From JAICJC01 sp963757605 (GTDB lineage Bacteria; Actinomycetota; Thermoleophilia; Gaiellales; JAICJC01): 64,000 nt of DNA. The position numbers were made by a program, and so were the translations under genes. Below the pieces are notes generated by a model. The model had not been told where the DNA came from and did not search any database. It saw nothing but the letters and a program-made list of their open reading frames with translations. Location of the stretch: assembly GCA_963757605.1 (NCBI GenBank), contig CAVWSF010000005.1, positions 1,302,001 through 1,366,000 of the forward strand, written 5' to 3'. Below are positions 1 through 8,306 of the stretch, piece after piece (the stretch's first letter is position 1; each line of letters opens with the position of its first letter).

Positions 1-1
1 C

Positions 2-1174
2 CTGCAGGCCTACCTCGGCGACCGCCTGAGCCGCGCCGGCGCTGCGGTCGACATCTGGGAGCCCGAGCCCGCCGACGTCGCCGGCACGCGCCAGATCCCG
101 TCCGGGCTCACGTTCGAAGGCCGGCCGCAGCTCGCGGCCCGGTTCGCGGGAGCCGGGGGCGGCCGCAGCCTGCTCCTGAACGGCCACATCGACGTCGTCC
201 CGTCCGACCCGAAGGAGCGCTGGACGAGCGACCCCAACCAGGCGGAGGTCCGCGACGGCAACCTCTACGGCCGGGGCGCGTGCGACATGAAGGGCGGCGT
301 GGCCTGCATGGTCTATGCGGCCGAGGTGCTCGCGCGCCTGGGCGTGAAGCTCGCCGGCGACGTCGTCGTGAACACCGTGACCGACGAGGAGTCCTCCGGC
401 GCCGGCGGCCTGGCCGCCGCCCGCCACGGCGTGCGCGCCGACGCCGGGATCGTGCCGGAGCCGACGGCCTTCGAGGTGTGGGTCGCCTGCCGCGGGTCGC
501 TCACGCCGACGATCACCGTCGAGGGCCGGCCGGGGCACGCCGAGATGGCCCAGCCGCACTGGAAGGACGGCGGCGCGGTGAACGCGATCGAGAAGATGTC
601 GGTCGTGCTCGACGCGGTGCGCCGTCTGCGGGAGGAGTGGATGGGGCGGCCCGACAAGCGCCATCCCCACCTGTCCTCGGGCACGATCGTGCCGGTCAAG
701 ATCTCGGGCGGCGAGTGGGCGGTGACCTACCCGGCGTCGTGCTCGCTCACGTGCGAGGTCATGTACCTGCCCGGGAACGCCGACGACGACGGCTGGGGGC
801 GCGAGGTCGAGGCCGAGATCGAGGCCTGGATCGCGGCGGCGGCCGCCGCCGACCCGTGGCTCGCGCTCCACCCGCCCGCGATCGAATGGGCGCTCGACAT
901 CCCGCCCGCCGAGGTCGACGCCGCCCACCCCATCGTCGAGGCCGTGGCGAAGGCCAGCGCCGCCGCGGGCGAGCCACCGTCGCTCGGCGGGCTCGACTCC
1001 TGGTTCGACGCGGCCACGTTCACCCGTTTCGCCGACACGCCGTCGATCGGCTTCGGGCCCCGCTCGCTGGCGTGGGGCCACACGATCGATGAGTACGTGC
1101 CGGTGGACGACCTCGTCAGCTGCACGCAGGCGCTGGCGCTGGCGGCCGTCGACTACTGCGGGGTGGCCGAATGA
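2..1174 (+). CDS. M20 family metallopeptidase (ArgE/DapE/ACY1-like), 5' end outside window
   Basis: The reading frame is open from the left edge, so the N-terminus is missing and 390 residues are visible. It reads through the two zinc-site signatures of the M20 family: GHIDVVP near base 182 and RGACDMKGG near base 276. A conserved EE pair (TDEES) follows. The C-terminal half keeps the family's dimerisation and C-terminal metal-site layout. Members remove N-acyl groups or cleave dipeptides in the cytoplasm; the substrate cannot be told from sequence. The stop codon overlaps the next start (ATGA at 1171-1174), so the acetyltransferase that follows is probably translationally coupled. A second M20 gene lies at 2837 but is only distantly similar. 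Confidence 0.9.
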   Translation: MQAYLGDRLSRAGAAVDIWEPEPADVAGTRQIPSGLTFEGRPQLAARFAGAGGGRSLLLNGHIDVVPSDPKERWTSDPNQAEVRDGNLYGRGACDMKGGVACMVYAAEVLARLGVKLAGDVVVNTVTDEESSGAGGLAAARHGVRADAGIVPEPTAFEVWVACRGSLTPTITVEGRPGHAEMAQPHWKDGGAVNAIEKMSVVLDAVRRLREEWMGRPDKRHPHLSSGTIVPVKISGGEWAVTYPASCSLTCEVMYLPGNADDDGWGREVEAEIEAWIAAAAAADPWLALHPPAIEWALDIPPAEVDAAHPIVEAVAKASAAAGEPPSLGGLDSWFDAATFTRFADTPSIGFGPRSLAWGHTIDEYVPVDDLVSCTQALALAAVDYCGVAE

Positions 1175-1608
1175 CCGCCGCGACGCCGCGCCTGGCGACC
1201 GCCGACGACGTCGACGTCATCACCCGGCTCCTCAAGGCGTTCTTCAGCCACGAGGGCCGCGAGGTGGTTCACCTGCGCCAGAACGTGGAGGCGATCCTCG
1301 ACGATCCCGGGCGCGGCTTCTTCACCCTGGCCGGCGAGTCGGCGGTGGCCACGACGACCATCCGCATCTCGGCCGGCGGCGGCGCCTCGGCCGAGATCGA
1401 GGAGATCTGGGTGCAGCCCTCCGCCCGCGGGCGCGGGATCGGCTCGCGCCTCCTGCGAAGCGCGGTGGCGGAGTGCCAGCGACGTGGAATACAGTCGATC
1501 GAGCTTCGCGTCACCCCGGACGACCACGAGGTGGGGATCCCCGACTTCTATCTGAAACAGGGGTTCCGCGACCGGGGCCGGCAGATCATGGAGTTCGCAG
1601 GCGAATGA
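1171..1608 (+). CDS. GNAT family N-acetyltransferase
   Basis: This is a 145-residue single-domain GNAT protein. The acetyl-CoA pyrophosphate loop is visible as QPSARGRGIGSRLL (about residues 87-100), followed by the usual helix and a C-terminal YLKQGFRDRGRQ strand. It overlaps the stop of the upstream M20 peptidase by 4 bases, so the two are likely one transcript. The acceptor substrate is unknown; coupling to a deacylase-type peptidase could mean the pair acts on related N-acylated compounds, but that is inference. Confidence 0.85.
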   Translation: MTAATPRLATADDVDVITRLLKAFFSHEGREVVHLRQNVEAILDDPGRGFFTLAGESAVATTTIRISAGGGASAEIEEIWVQPSARGRGIGSRLLRSAVAECQRRGIQSIELRVTPDDHEVGIPDFYLKQGFRDRGRQIMEFAGE

Positions 1609-1621
1609 AAAGGGGCTGCGG

Positions 1622-2011
1622 ATGAGCACCGCTGAGGGAACGGGCTGGAAGGTCGCGGAGGTGAACGCGATCCCGCCGGTGAAGCCCGACTGGCCCGCCA
1701 CGTGGAAGTCGGTCCGGCATCACTTCGGGATCAGCAGCTTCGGCGTGAACGCCGTCACGAAGGACGCCGGGAACGTCCTCATTCCCGAGCACGACGAGCG
1801 CGAGTCCGGTCAGGAGGAGCTGTACTTCGTCCACGCGGGCGAGGTCCAGGCCACGCTCGACGGCGACGCCGTCACGATCCCGGCCGGTGGGCTGGTGTCG
1901 GTGGGGCCCACGGTCAAGCGGAAGATCGAGGCCACCGCGTCGCCCACGACGCTGATCGCGGTCGGCGGGACGCCGGGCAAGGCGTACGAGATCGGCCCCT
2001 GGGAGCAGTAG
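1622..2011 (+). CDS. Cupin domain protein
   Basis: This 129-residue protein is mostly one cupin barrel. It contains the pattern GQEELYFVHAGEVQATLDG followed by IPAGGLVSVGPTVKRKI, the two halves of a small-molecule-binding cupin. The histidines of the classical first motif are only partly kept, so metal binding is uncertain. A purine-rich AAAAGGGG at 1606-1613 serves as ribosome binding site 8 bases before the ATG. It follows the acetyltransferase by 13 bases and is likely in the same operon. Function beyond ligand binding cannot be assigned. Confidence 0.8.
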   Translation: MSTAEGTGWKVAEVNAIPPVKPDWPATWKSVRHHFGISSFGVNAVTKDAGNVLIPEHDERESGQEELYFVHAGEVQATLDGDAVTIPAGGLVSVGPTVKRKIEATASPTTLIAVGGTPGKAYEIGPWEQ

Positions 2012-2015
2012 CCGA

Positions 2016-2783
2016 CTAGAACGGCAGCGGGCGCACGACGGCGGGATTGCCGCCGGCGTCGACCTTCTGGCGGTCGGCCACCTCGCGCCGCAGGACCGCG
2101 AGCCCGATCGCACCGAACCGGGGCGACTCGGCGACCGACGTCACGCGGCCCACCTCGCGATCCTCGGCGGTGACGGGCGCGCCCACGTCCGGCAGTCCGC
2201 GCCGGAAGGCGAGCCCGCGCAGGCCGCGGTTGGCGTGGCCGCGGTAGTGCAGCCGCGCGATCGGCTCCTGGCCGGGGTAGCAGCCCTTCGTGAAGCTCAC
2301 CGCCCGCTCGACGAGCCCGGCCTCGGCGGGCATCGTGTCGGGCCCGAACTCGTGCCCGAACCGCGGGATCCCGGCCTCGATCCGGGCCACCTCCCAGTCG
2401 CCGGCGCCGTTTCCGGCCGGGGACTGCTCCACGAGCCGGTAGGGCCCGATCGGGGTCTCGAGCGTCGCGAGCGCACCGTCGGCCTCGCCCCAGACGACTG
2501 CGCCGGCCGCGGGCTCGAGCTCGACCTTCTTGCGGAAGCGCGCCCGCACGAGGACGTCGACCAGATCGTCGCGCACCTCCGGCGAGCAGGCCAGGACGAG
2601 CTCGCTGCCCGTGTTGAACACCTCGAGGTCGGCGATCACCCGGGCCTTGGGAGTGAGCAGGAGCGCATATGCGCCGCCGCCGGCCGGGATCGCCTCGACG
2701 TCGTTCGACACCATGCTCTGGAGGTGGGCGACCGCGTCGGGGCCGGTCATCCGGACGAGGGCGCGGTCGGGAACGACGGTCAT
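2016..2783 (-). CDS. ygfZ: YgfZ/GcvT-like folate-binding protein
   Basis: The protein has the YgfZ signature KGCYPGQE (about residue 180) followed by ARLHYRGHANRGLRG, which separates it from true glycine-cleavage T-protein. YgfZ proteins bind tetrahydrofolate and support assembly or repair of certain Fe-S enzymes, including MiaB-type radical SAM proteins. I chose the ATG at 2783 (MTVVPDRALVRMTG), because the upstream ATG at 2804 adds only seven poorly conserved residues. It converges with the cupin gene, leaving 4 bases between stops, and diverges from the M20 gene at 2837. Confidence 0.85.
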   Translation of the reverse strand: MTVVPDRALVRMTGPDAVAHLQSMVSNDVEAIPAGGGAYALLLTPKARVIADLEVFNTGSELVLACSPEVRDDLVDVLVRARFRKKVELEPAAGAVVWGEADGALATLETPIGPYRLVEQSPAGNGAGDWEVARIEAGIPRFGHEFGPDTMPAEAGLVERAVSFTKGCYPGQEPIARLHYRGHANRGLRGLAFRRGLPDVGAPVTAEDREVGRVTSVAESPRFGAIGLAVLRREVADRQKVDAGGNPAVVRPLPF

Positions 2784-2836
2784 GACCGCAGCGTACAACC
2801 GCATCGCGGCTCTTCGGGAGGCGGCAGACTACGCCG

Positions 2837-3949
2837 ATGGCGCGTGCCGAGGTCGTCGACCGTTTCTGCTCCCGACTCGAGGAGCTCGTGAACCACGACT
2901 CGCCGTCCGACGGGACCGAGCAGGAGTGGATCGCCGAGCGCGTCGCGGAGTGGCTCGCGCCGTCCGGCTGCACGACCTGGTGGGTGCGCGAGCCGGACGG
3001 GCCGGCGCGCAGCATGGTCGTCACGCTTCCGGGCGACGGCGGCCGGATGGTGGCGCTGCTGGGTCACACCGACACCGTCTTCCCGCTGGGTGAGGCGGCG
3101 CGGCGGCCGTTCCGGCGCGAGGGCGACCGCTGCTTCGGCCCCGGCGTTGCCGACATGAAGGGCGGCGTGCTCCTGGCGGCGGCGGCGATGGAGCGGTTGG
3201 CCGCCGCGCCGAGTCGGCCGTTCTCGGAGGTGCGCCTGCTCGTGTGCGCCGACGAGGAGACCCGGCTTCGGGCCCCCGCCGTCTGCGCCGAGGCGACCGG
3301 CGCGGCGGCGGCGCTCGTCTTCGAGTGCGCCCGCGAGAACGGCGACCTCGTATCGGAGCGAAAGGGCGCGATCTGGCGCACGCTGTACCTCCACGGGCGG
3401 CCGGCGCACGCCGGGGCCGACACCCACCGGGGGCGCAGCGCCGTCTCGGCGCTGGCCAATGAGATCGTGCGGATCGAGAGGCTCTCCGCCGGACGGCCCG
3501 AGATGACGTCGGTCGTGACGACGGTGCAGGGCGGGGACTCGGCCAACACCGTGCCCGGCGAGGCGCGGGCGACGCTCGACATCCGCTCGAGCGTGCCCGA
3601 GGACCTCGTCTTCGCCCTCGCCGAGCTCGGCCGCGACGGGGCCTACGACGGCGTGACGGGCGAGATCGAGGACCGCGGCACCTGGCCGCCGATGCCGAGC
3701 ACGCCGTGGCTGGTCGACCTGGCGCGCTCGCTCGCGAGCGAACTCGGCCTCGAGATCGGCGAGCAGCACTCCGGCGGAGTCTCCGACGGCTGCTGGACGG
3801 GCGACGAGGGCATCCCCACGATCGACGGGCTCGGCCCGGTGGGCGGCGACGACCACACGCCGGCGGAGTGGATCGAGATCGCGACGCTCGAGCCGCGCAT
3901 CGAGCTGGCCGCCCGCCTCGTCACGGCGATCGTTCAGCGCGGCGCGTAG
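2837..3949 (+). CDS. M20 family peptidase, glutamate carboxypeptidase-like
   Basis: This 370-residue zinc peptidase shows GHTDTVFP (first metal histidine and catalytic aspartate), then FGPGVADMKGG and a CADEET glutamate pair. These match the CPG2-like branch of M20, which cleaves C-terminal glutamate or related acyl-amino acids. The late histidine of the zinc site fits GGDDHTPAEW near the C-terminus. GGGAG-type purines at 2817-2821 precede the ATG; a CAGACT box 7 bases before it could alternatively make the mRNA leaderless. Its 3' end overlaps the convergent isochorismatase gene by 16 bases. Confidence 0.88.
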   Translation: MARAEVVDRFCSRLEELVNHDSPSDGTEQEWIAERVAEWLAPSGCTTWWVREPDGPARSMVVTLPGDGGRMVALLGHTDTVFPLGEAARRPFRREGDRCFGPGVADMKGGVLLAAAAMERLAAAPSRPFSEVRLLVCADEETRLRAPAVCAEATGAAAALVFECARENGDLVSERKGAIWRTLYLHGRPAHAGADTHRGRSAVSALANEIVRIERLSAGRPEMTSVVTTVQGGDSANTVPGEARATLDIRSSVPEDLVFALAELGRDGAYDGVTGEIEDRGTWPPMPSTPWLVDLARSLASELGLEIGEQHSGGVSDGCWTGDEGIPTIDGLGPVGGDDHTPAEWIEIATLEPRIELAARLVTAIVQRGA

Positions 3950-4494
3950 AAGTCGACGTCCTTCGAGTCGACGGTGCCGGCGGTTCGCCCCGGCGCTGTT
4001 TGGTACGCCCAGTACAGGTTCGTGTGAGCGATGACCATGTCCGGCGGCGGCGCCCCCCACTCGGTCTGATCCTCGGTCGTGTGGGCGTCGCCGACGAGGG
4101 TCGCGTCGTACCCCCTGGCGAAGGCGCCGTGGAGCGTCGAGCGGACGCACCAGTCGGTCTGCGCGCCGACCACGACCAGCCGGCCGACGCCGAGGCCGGA
4201 CAGCACGGTCTCGAGCGTGGTGCCCTCGAAGGAGTCGCCGTGGTGCTTCTCGACCAGCGGCTCCGCCTCGCCCGGAGTCAGCTCGGACACGATCTGCCAC
4301 CCGTCGCTCTCGCGCGCCAGATGCTCGTCGCAGTGCTGTACCCAGACCACGGGCACCCCTTCTCGCCGCGCCCGCTCGACAAGGCTGCCGACGTTCGCGA
4401 CGATGGCGTCGCGCCCGTGAGCCCGCGCGAGGGCGTTCTCCTGGACGTCGATGACGAGGAGTGCGGTGTTCGGCCGGTTCTCGAGCGTGGTCAT
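3934..4494 (-). CDS. Isochorismatase-like cysteine hydrolase
   Basis: The protein has 186 residues and the three catalytic positions of the family: the aspartate in LLVIDVQ near the N-terminus, a lysine (VEKHHGD, about residue 80), and the cysteine in QTDWCVRSTLHGA. Relatives hydrolyse isochorismate, nicotinamide, or small ureides and amides; the substrate here is not decidable. The next gene on the same strand, a membrane glycosyltransferase, ends 9 bases before its start codon on the other side and is probably unrelated in function. Confidence 0.87.
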   Translation of the reverse strand: MTTLENRPNTALLVIDVQENALARAHGRDAIVANVGSLVERARREGVPVVWVQHCDEHLARESDGWQIVSELTPGEAEPLVEKHHGDSFEGTTLETVLSGLGVGRLVVVGAQTDWCVRSTLHGAFARGYDATLVGDAHTTEDQTEWGAPPPDMVIAHTNLYWAYQTAPGRTAGTVDSKDVDFYAPR

Positions 4495-4503
4495 CGGGCT
4501 CCC

Positions 4504-5925
4504 TCAACGCCGCGGCGCGTAGATCGGGACACCCGACACCACGGCCACGCGGCGGTACTGATCATGGAGGATACGCCCGGTCTCGCCGCTTCGGTCGATC
4601 CCGGCCGGCAGGTTCTCGACGACCACGAGCGCGGGCGGATCGGAGCTTGAGAGTGTCCGGCGAGCCTCGTCCAGCGCGCCCGGGATGGCCTGAATGTTGC
4701 GGTACCACATGTAGCGCACCGCCGGGTCGCGGTCGGCCAGGTAGTAGACGTTGGCAGCGGCCCAGAGCACGAAGATCCGCTGCCCCGGCTCGGTGTGGGA
4801 GCGGACGTAGCGGACGACCGCCCCGTCGGTCAGGAGGTGGGGGTCGTTCGGGAAGACGGCGCGGGCCTGCGCGGCCGGGGAGTCGAACCAGAGCGGCGCG
4901 GTGAACGCGAGCGCGACGGCGCCGACGGCCCCCACGGCGGCGGCCCACGCGCGCGAACGGGCCTCCCAGATCGCGGCGACGCCCACGCCCGCCATGAGCC
5001 CGAGCGGCGGCACGAGCTGCTGGTAGTAGTGGGCGTGGAAGTTGCCGCCGCCGATCACGCAGAGCGCCGCGACCGCGACCCAGATCCGGCCCAGGAGCGG
5101 CGAGTGGCGAAGGCCCGGGAGGGCGACGACGAGCATCGGTCCGAGCGCCTTGAGCGCGGCGGGCAGCGAGTCGCGGGCCATGTCGAGCCGGGCCGAGACC
5201 GACCCGGTCACGATGGAGTCGGCCTGGCCGCGGTAGGTGACGAGCGCGTACCACCAGTCCGACACGCTGGCGGCGGCCGCGGCGCCGATCGCCACGGGGA
5301 CCAGGGCCGACCCGACGAGCACGGCGACCGGCGCCAGCCCGGCCCGGCGGCGGGTGACGAGCAGGTAGACGGCCGCGGCCGCTCCGGCGTCGAACCCGGA
5401 CTGCTTCAGCATGACCGCGCAGCCGGTGAGGAGGCCCGCCGCAACGAGCCACTCCCGCCGTCCGCCGCGCAGGTGCGTGACGAACGCGAGCATCGACGCA
5501 CATGCCAGGAGCGACGCGAGCAGCTCGCCCGAGAGCGTGAACGACTCGATGAACGGTGAGGCACCGGCGGTTGCGACCAGCAGGCCCGCACCGACGGCCG
5601 CTATCCTCCCCGCCACCCTGGCGGTGACCGCCATGGTCAGCGCTGCCACTCCTGCCGCCACGACCGCCGCCAGCGCCCGCATCGCCGTGGCAGAGCCGCC
5701 GTCGACATGAAGGACCGCCCGAAACACGAGCTCGAGGCCCTGCGGGCGGTCGACCCACGCGTCGCGATAGAGGGTGGCGCCGTGGCTCCAGAGGCGGGCG
5801 ACCTCGCCGTAGCCGCCCTCGTCGGCGGTGAGCGGCGCGCCGAAGAACGGGGCGCGCAGCGCGAGGGCCAGGAGCCCGGCGGCGGCGACGGCGGCCGCTG
5901 GGGCCCGCCACGCACCGGCATCGAC
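4504..5925 (-). CDS. GT39/ArnT-like membrane glycosyltransferase, start unresolved
   Basis: The protein has about 470 residues and many hydrophobic helices. Near the N-terminus it carries FFGAPLTADEGGY, the acidic DE motif in the first extracytoplasmic loop of GT-C enzymes that use polyprenyl-phosphate sugars. It ends with a soluble segment (IFVLWAAANVYYLADRD). The first helix (AAAVAAAGLLALALRAP) begins around base 5907, but no ATG, GTG or TTG lies in frame close by. Farther upstream the frame gives charged, antisense-looking sequence. The coordinate is where homology-like sequence begins, not a start codon. The 5' end overlaps the divergent PAP2-like gene. Confidence 0.75.
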   Translation of the reverse strand, partial: VDAGAWRAPAAAVAAAGLLALALRAPFFGAPLTADEGGYGEVARLWSHGATLYRDAWVDRPQGLELVFRAVLHVDGGSATAMRALAAVVAAGVAALTMAVTARVAGRIAAVGAGLLVATAGASPFIESFTLSGELLASLLACASMLAFVTHLRGGRREWLVAAGLLTGCAVMLKQSGFDAGAAAAVYLLVTRRRAGLAPVAVLVGSALVPVAIGAAAAASVSDWWYALVTYRGQADSIVTGSVSARLDMARDSLPAALKALGPMLVVALPGLRHSPLLGRIWVAVAALCVIGGGNFHAHYYQQLVPPLGLMAGVGVAAIWEARSRAWAAAVGAVGAVALAFTAPLWFDSPAAQARAVFPNDPHLLTDGAVVRYVRSHTEPGQRIFVLWAAANVYYLADRDPAVRYMWYRNIQAIPGALDEARRTLSSSDPPALVVVENLPAGIDRSGETGRILHDQYRRVAVVSGVPIYAPRR

Positions 5926-5979
5926 GGGAGGACGGCGGCCCTCGCGGGCGTCGCGTTCGGGATCGCCCTGCTCGCCCAG

Positions 5980-6795
5980 GTGCTGACGTTCGGGCTCTCG
6001 CTCACGCCCGACCGCTACGTCCTCGTCCTCCTCGCCCCCGCGCTCGTCCTCGGCCGCGGTCGCCGGTTTCTGCTCGATTTCGTCCCCTTCGTCGTGCTGA
6101 TCGTGCTGTACGAGGAGTGTCGCGGAATCGCCCACACGCTGCACCCCCATCCGTACTACGCGCCGCAGCTCGACGCCGAGAAGGCGCTCTTCCTCGGCCA
6201 CGTGCCCTCGGTCGACCTCCAGGACTGGCTGTGGACGGGGAGCCTGCACTGGTACGACGAGTTCCTGAGCGCGATGACGCGCATCCACTTCATCGTTCCG
6301 CCGACGCTGGCGTTCGCGCTCTGGCTCAAGCGGCGGGCGCTCTTCTATCGGTTCGCGGCGACGCTGCTGGTCCTCTCGTACGCCGGCGCGCTGACCTTCT
6401 GGCTCTTCCCCGCCGCACCGCCGTGGGCCGCCTCCGCGCGCGGCCTCATCCCGTTTCTCGCCAACCCGGCCGGCGTCCAGGCCGCCACGTCGCCGCTTCC
6501 GACGGACTCGGGGCCGGTCTACCGGCTGCTCGACGGCAACCCGTACGCCGCGGTGCCCTCGCTCCATGGCGGGTACTCGCTGCTCATCTTCCTCTTCATC
6601 GCGACCCTGGCCTGGCGCACGCGCTGGCGGTGGTGGGCGATCGTCCCGGCCGCCACATACCCGATCATCCAGAGCATCGCCGTCGTCTACACCGGAAACC
6701 ACTACGTCGTCGACCTCCTGATCGGGTTCTGCTACTCGGTCGCCGCCTTCTACGGCGTCCTGCGCTTCTGGCGCTGGCGGGGATGGCCGGAGTGA
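5980..6795 (+). CDS. PAP2/AUR1-like membrane phosphatase or inositol-phosphotransferase
   Basis: This multi-helix membrane protein has PSLHGGYS (near base 6560) and GNHYVVDLL (near 6700), the histidine motifs of PAP2-type enzymes of the AUR1 / inositol-phosphoceramide synthase branch. Such enzymes transfer or remove phosphate-linked head groups at the outer membrane face. The only nearby conventional start is the GTG at 5980, but a good transmembrane helix (AALAGVAFGIALLAQV) begins at 5935. The true start may therefore be an unusual codon between 5920 and 5980, or the ATG at 5707. The stop overlaps the start of the next gene by 13 bases, so the two are likely coupled. Confidence 0.75.
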   Translation: MLTFGLSLTPDRYVLVLLAPALVLGRGRRFLLDFVPFVVLIVLYEECRGIAHTLHPHPYYAPQLDAEKALFLGHVPSVDLQDWLWTGSLHWYDEFLSAMTRIHFIVPPTLAFALWLKRRALFYRFAATLLVLSYAGALTFWLFPAAPPWAASARGLIPFLANPAGVQAATSPLPTDSGPVYRLLDGNPYAAVPSLHGGYSLLIFLFIATLAWRTRWRWWAIVPAATYPIIQSIAVVYTGNHYVVDLLIGFCYSVAAFYGVLRFWRWRGWPE

Positions 6796-7961
6796 CCGAC
6801 ACCGCTGTCGAGCCCCCGGTCGAGCCCCCGGCCGTGCCGGCGGGCAGCCCGGAGCCGGCGAGGGAGGGGTGGCTCGCCACGTACCGCTATCCGCTCACGG
6901 TCTTCGCGCTGAGCCGGGTGGCGGTCTACCTCCTGATCGCCGCGGCGTCGTGGACGAGCCGCATCCCGCGCGAGTCGGGCGTCTCCTGGCACGGGCTCTT
7001 CGGCGCGCTCGGGCAGTGGGACGTCGTCTGGTACCGGTGGATCGCCGACCACGGCTACGACCCGGCGATCGGGCACGGCAACTCGGCCGCGTTCCTCCCG
7101 CTCTACCCGCTGCTCTGGCGGCCGTTCTCGATCCTCCCCGGGCCGATGGAGCTCTGGGGCAGCCTGCTCTCGACGGTGCTGTTCGGCGCGGCGCTGTGCC
7201 TGCTCTACCGGATCACGCTGGGGCGCTACGACGAGGCGATGGCGCGGCGCACGGTGCTCTACCTCTCGATCTTCCCGCTCGCGTTCGTGTTCTCGCTGCC
7301 GTACGCCGAGAGCCTCTTCCTACTCCTCGCGCTGGGGGCGTTCGCGCTCACCTGGTACGGGCGCCAGTGGGAGGGCGCCGCGGTCGGGGCGCTCGCCGTG
7401 CTGGCGCGACCGGTCGGAATCGCGCTCCTGCCCGCGCTCGCGTGGCGGACGTATCGCCGCCACGGCCTGCGCCTACGGCCCTACCTCCCGCTGCTCCTCC
7501 TGCCGCTCGCCGAGTTGGCGTTCTTCGCGTATCTCGGCTGGCGCACCGGAGACGTCCTCGCGAACGTCCACGCCCAGGAGCGCGGCTGGGAGCGGGGTGT
7601 CGGCGTGCTGCCGTACGTCTTCGGCTACACCCTCTGGCACGACGTGATCGAGGGCGGCCACCTGCGCTTCCTCGTCCACATGAGCTTCACCGTCTTCTGG
7701 TGCGGCCTCTTCTACCAGGCCTGGCGGATGCGGATCCCGGCCGAGTACCTGATCTTCGCGGCGCTCCTCATCCTGCTTCCGACGACGGGCGGGCTGCTCG
7801 TCTCGATCGGCCGGTTCGGCATGGTCGCGTTCCCGCTCTTCTGGGCGCTGGCCGACCTCGGCGAGGACGGGCGGGTCGACACGCTGGTCAAGACCGCCTT
7901 CCCGATGCTCCTGGCCGCCCTCGTCATGATCACGTACGGCGCGCACACGTTCACGCCGTAA
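6783..7961 (+). CDS. PIG-V-like mannosyltransferase, membrane protein
   Basis: The 392-residue protein begins with a proline-rich cytoplasmic tail and has about ten hydrophobic helices. The segment QWDVVWYRWIADHGYD holds the aspartate and basic residues of the first luminal loop. FLPLYPLLWR and a PYAESLFLLL segment are typical of the PIG-V / GPI-mannosyltransferase-like bacterial family. These enzymes use polyprenyl-phosphate-mannose, which could be supplied by the synthase at 19662. The start at 6783 overlaps the upstream stop by 13 bases. It was chosen over longer options because it falls just before the first plausible domain. Confidence 0.8.
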   Translation: MAGVTDTAVEPPVEPPAVPAGSPEPAREGWLATYRYPLTVFALSRVAVYLLIAAASWTSRIPRESGVSWHGLFGALGQWDVVWYRWIADHGYDPAIGHGNSAAFLPLYPLLWRPFSILPGPMELWGSLLSTVLFGAALCLLYRITLGRYDEAMARRTVLYLSIFPLAFVFSLPYAESLFLLLALGAFALTWYGRQWEGAAVGALAVLARPVGIALLPALAWRTYRRHGLRLRPYLPLLLLPLAELAFFAYLGWRTGDVLANVHAQERGWERGVGVLPYVFGYTLWHDVIEGGHLRFLVHMSFTVFWCGLFYQAWRMRIPAEYLIFAALLILLPTTGGLLVSIGRFGMVAFPLFWALADLGEDGRVDTLVKTAFPMLLAALVMITYGAHTFTP

Positions 7962-7990
7962 GGGGCCTGCTACGGAGCGATTCGCCCACG

Positions 7991-8245
7991 TTGTCTGGCA
8001 CACACACTGGTGAAGACGGTGCCAGCGACGAGAAGCTGCTCGGCGTCTATTCGACCGAGGAGCAAGCTGTGTCCCGAGTCGCCCAGGCACGGCTTCTCCC
8101 CGGCTTCCGCGATGCGCCTGGCGGCTTCGAGGTTGCCCGCTACGAGCTGGACGAAGACGAGTGGACGGAGGGTTACCGCACCGACGGCGCGGTAGACGTA
8201 CCTCACTGGCTCGAAGGCGGCGGAGATCCGCCAGCCCGCACCTGA
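7991..8245 (+). CDS. DUF7336-like small protein, 5' end probably frameshifted
   Basis: The readable part gives DEKLLGVYSTEEQAVSR, then PGFRDAPGGFEVARYELDED and WTEGY, a pattern I know from the small DUF7336 family (about 75-90 residues, function unknown). Family members start with a hydrophobic strand and a WHTH-like motif just before an acidic ED pair. Here that piece (HVVWHTH, bases 7987-8007) is present but in the neighbouring frame, where it soon meets a stop. TTG at 7991 is the first start in the correct frame, but a single-base indel near 8005 is more likely. It may be a pseudogene or a sequencing error. Confidence 0.55.
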   Translation: MSGTHTGEDGASDEKLLGVYSTEEQAVSRVAQARLLPGFRDAPGGFEVARYELDEDEWTEGYRTDGAVDVPHWLEGGGDPPART

Positions 8246-8306
8246 AGTCGGCTCGCCGCGATCTAGTGGCGCTGGCACCGATCTCGTAGTCGAGGCGCTC
8301 CTACGC

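Noticed and set aside
5926..6702. Extension of the GT39-like protein to 732 residues
   Set aside because: This part is antisense to the PAP2-like gene and reads as charged, low-complexity sequence.
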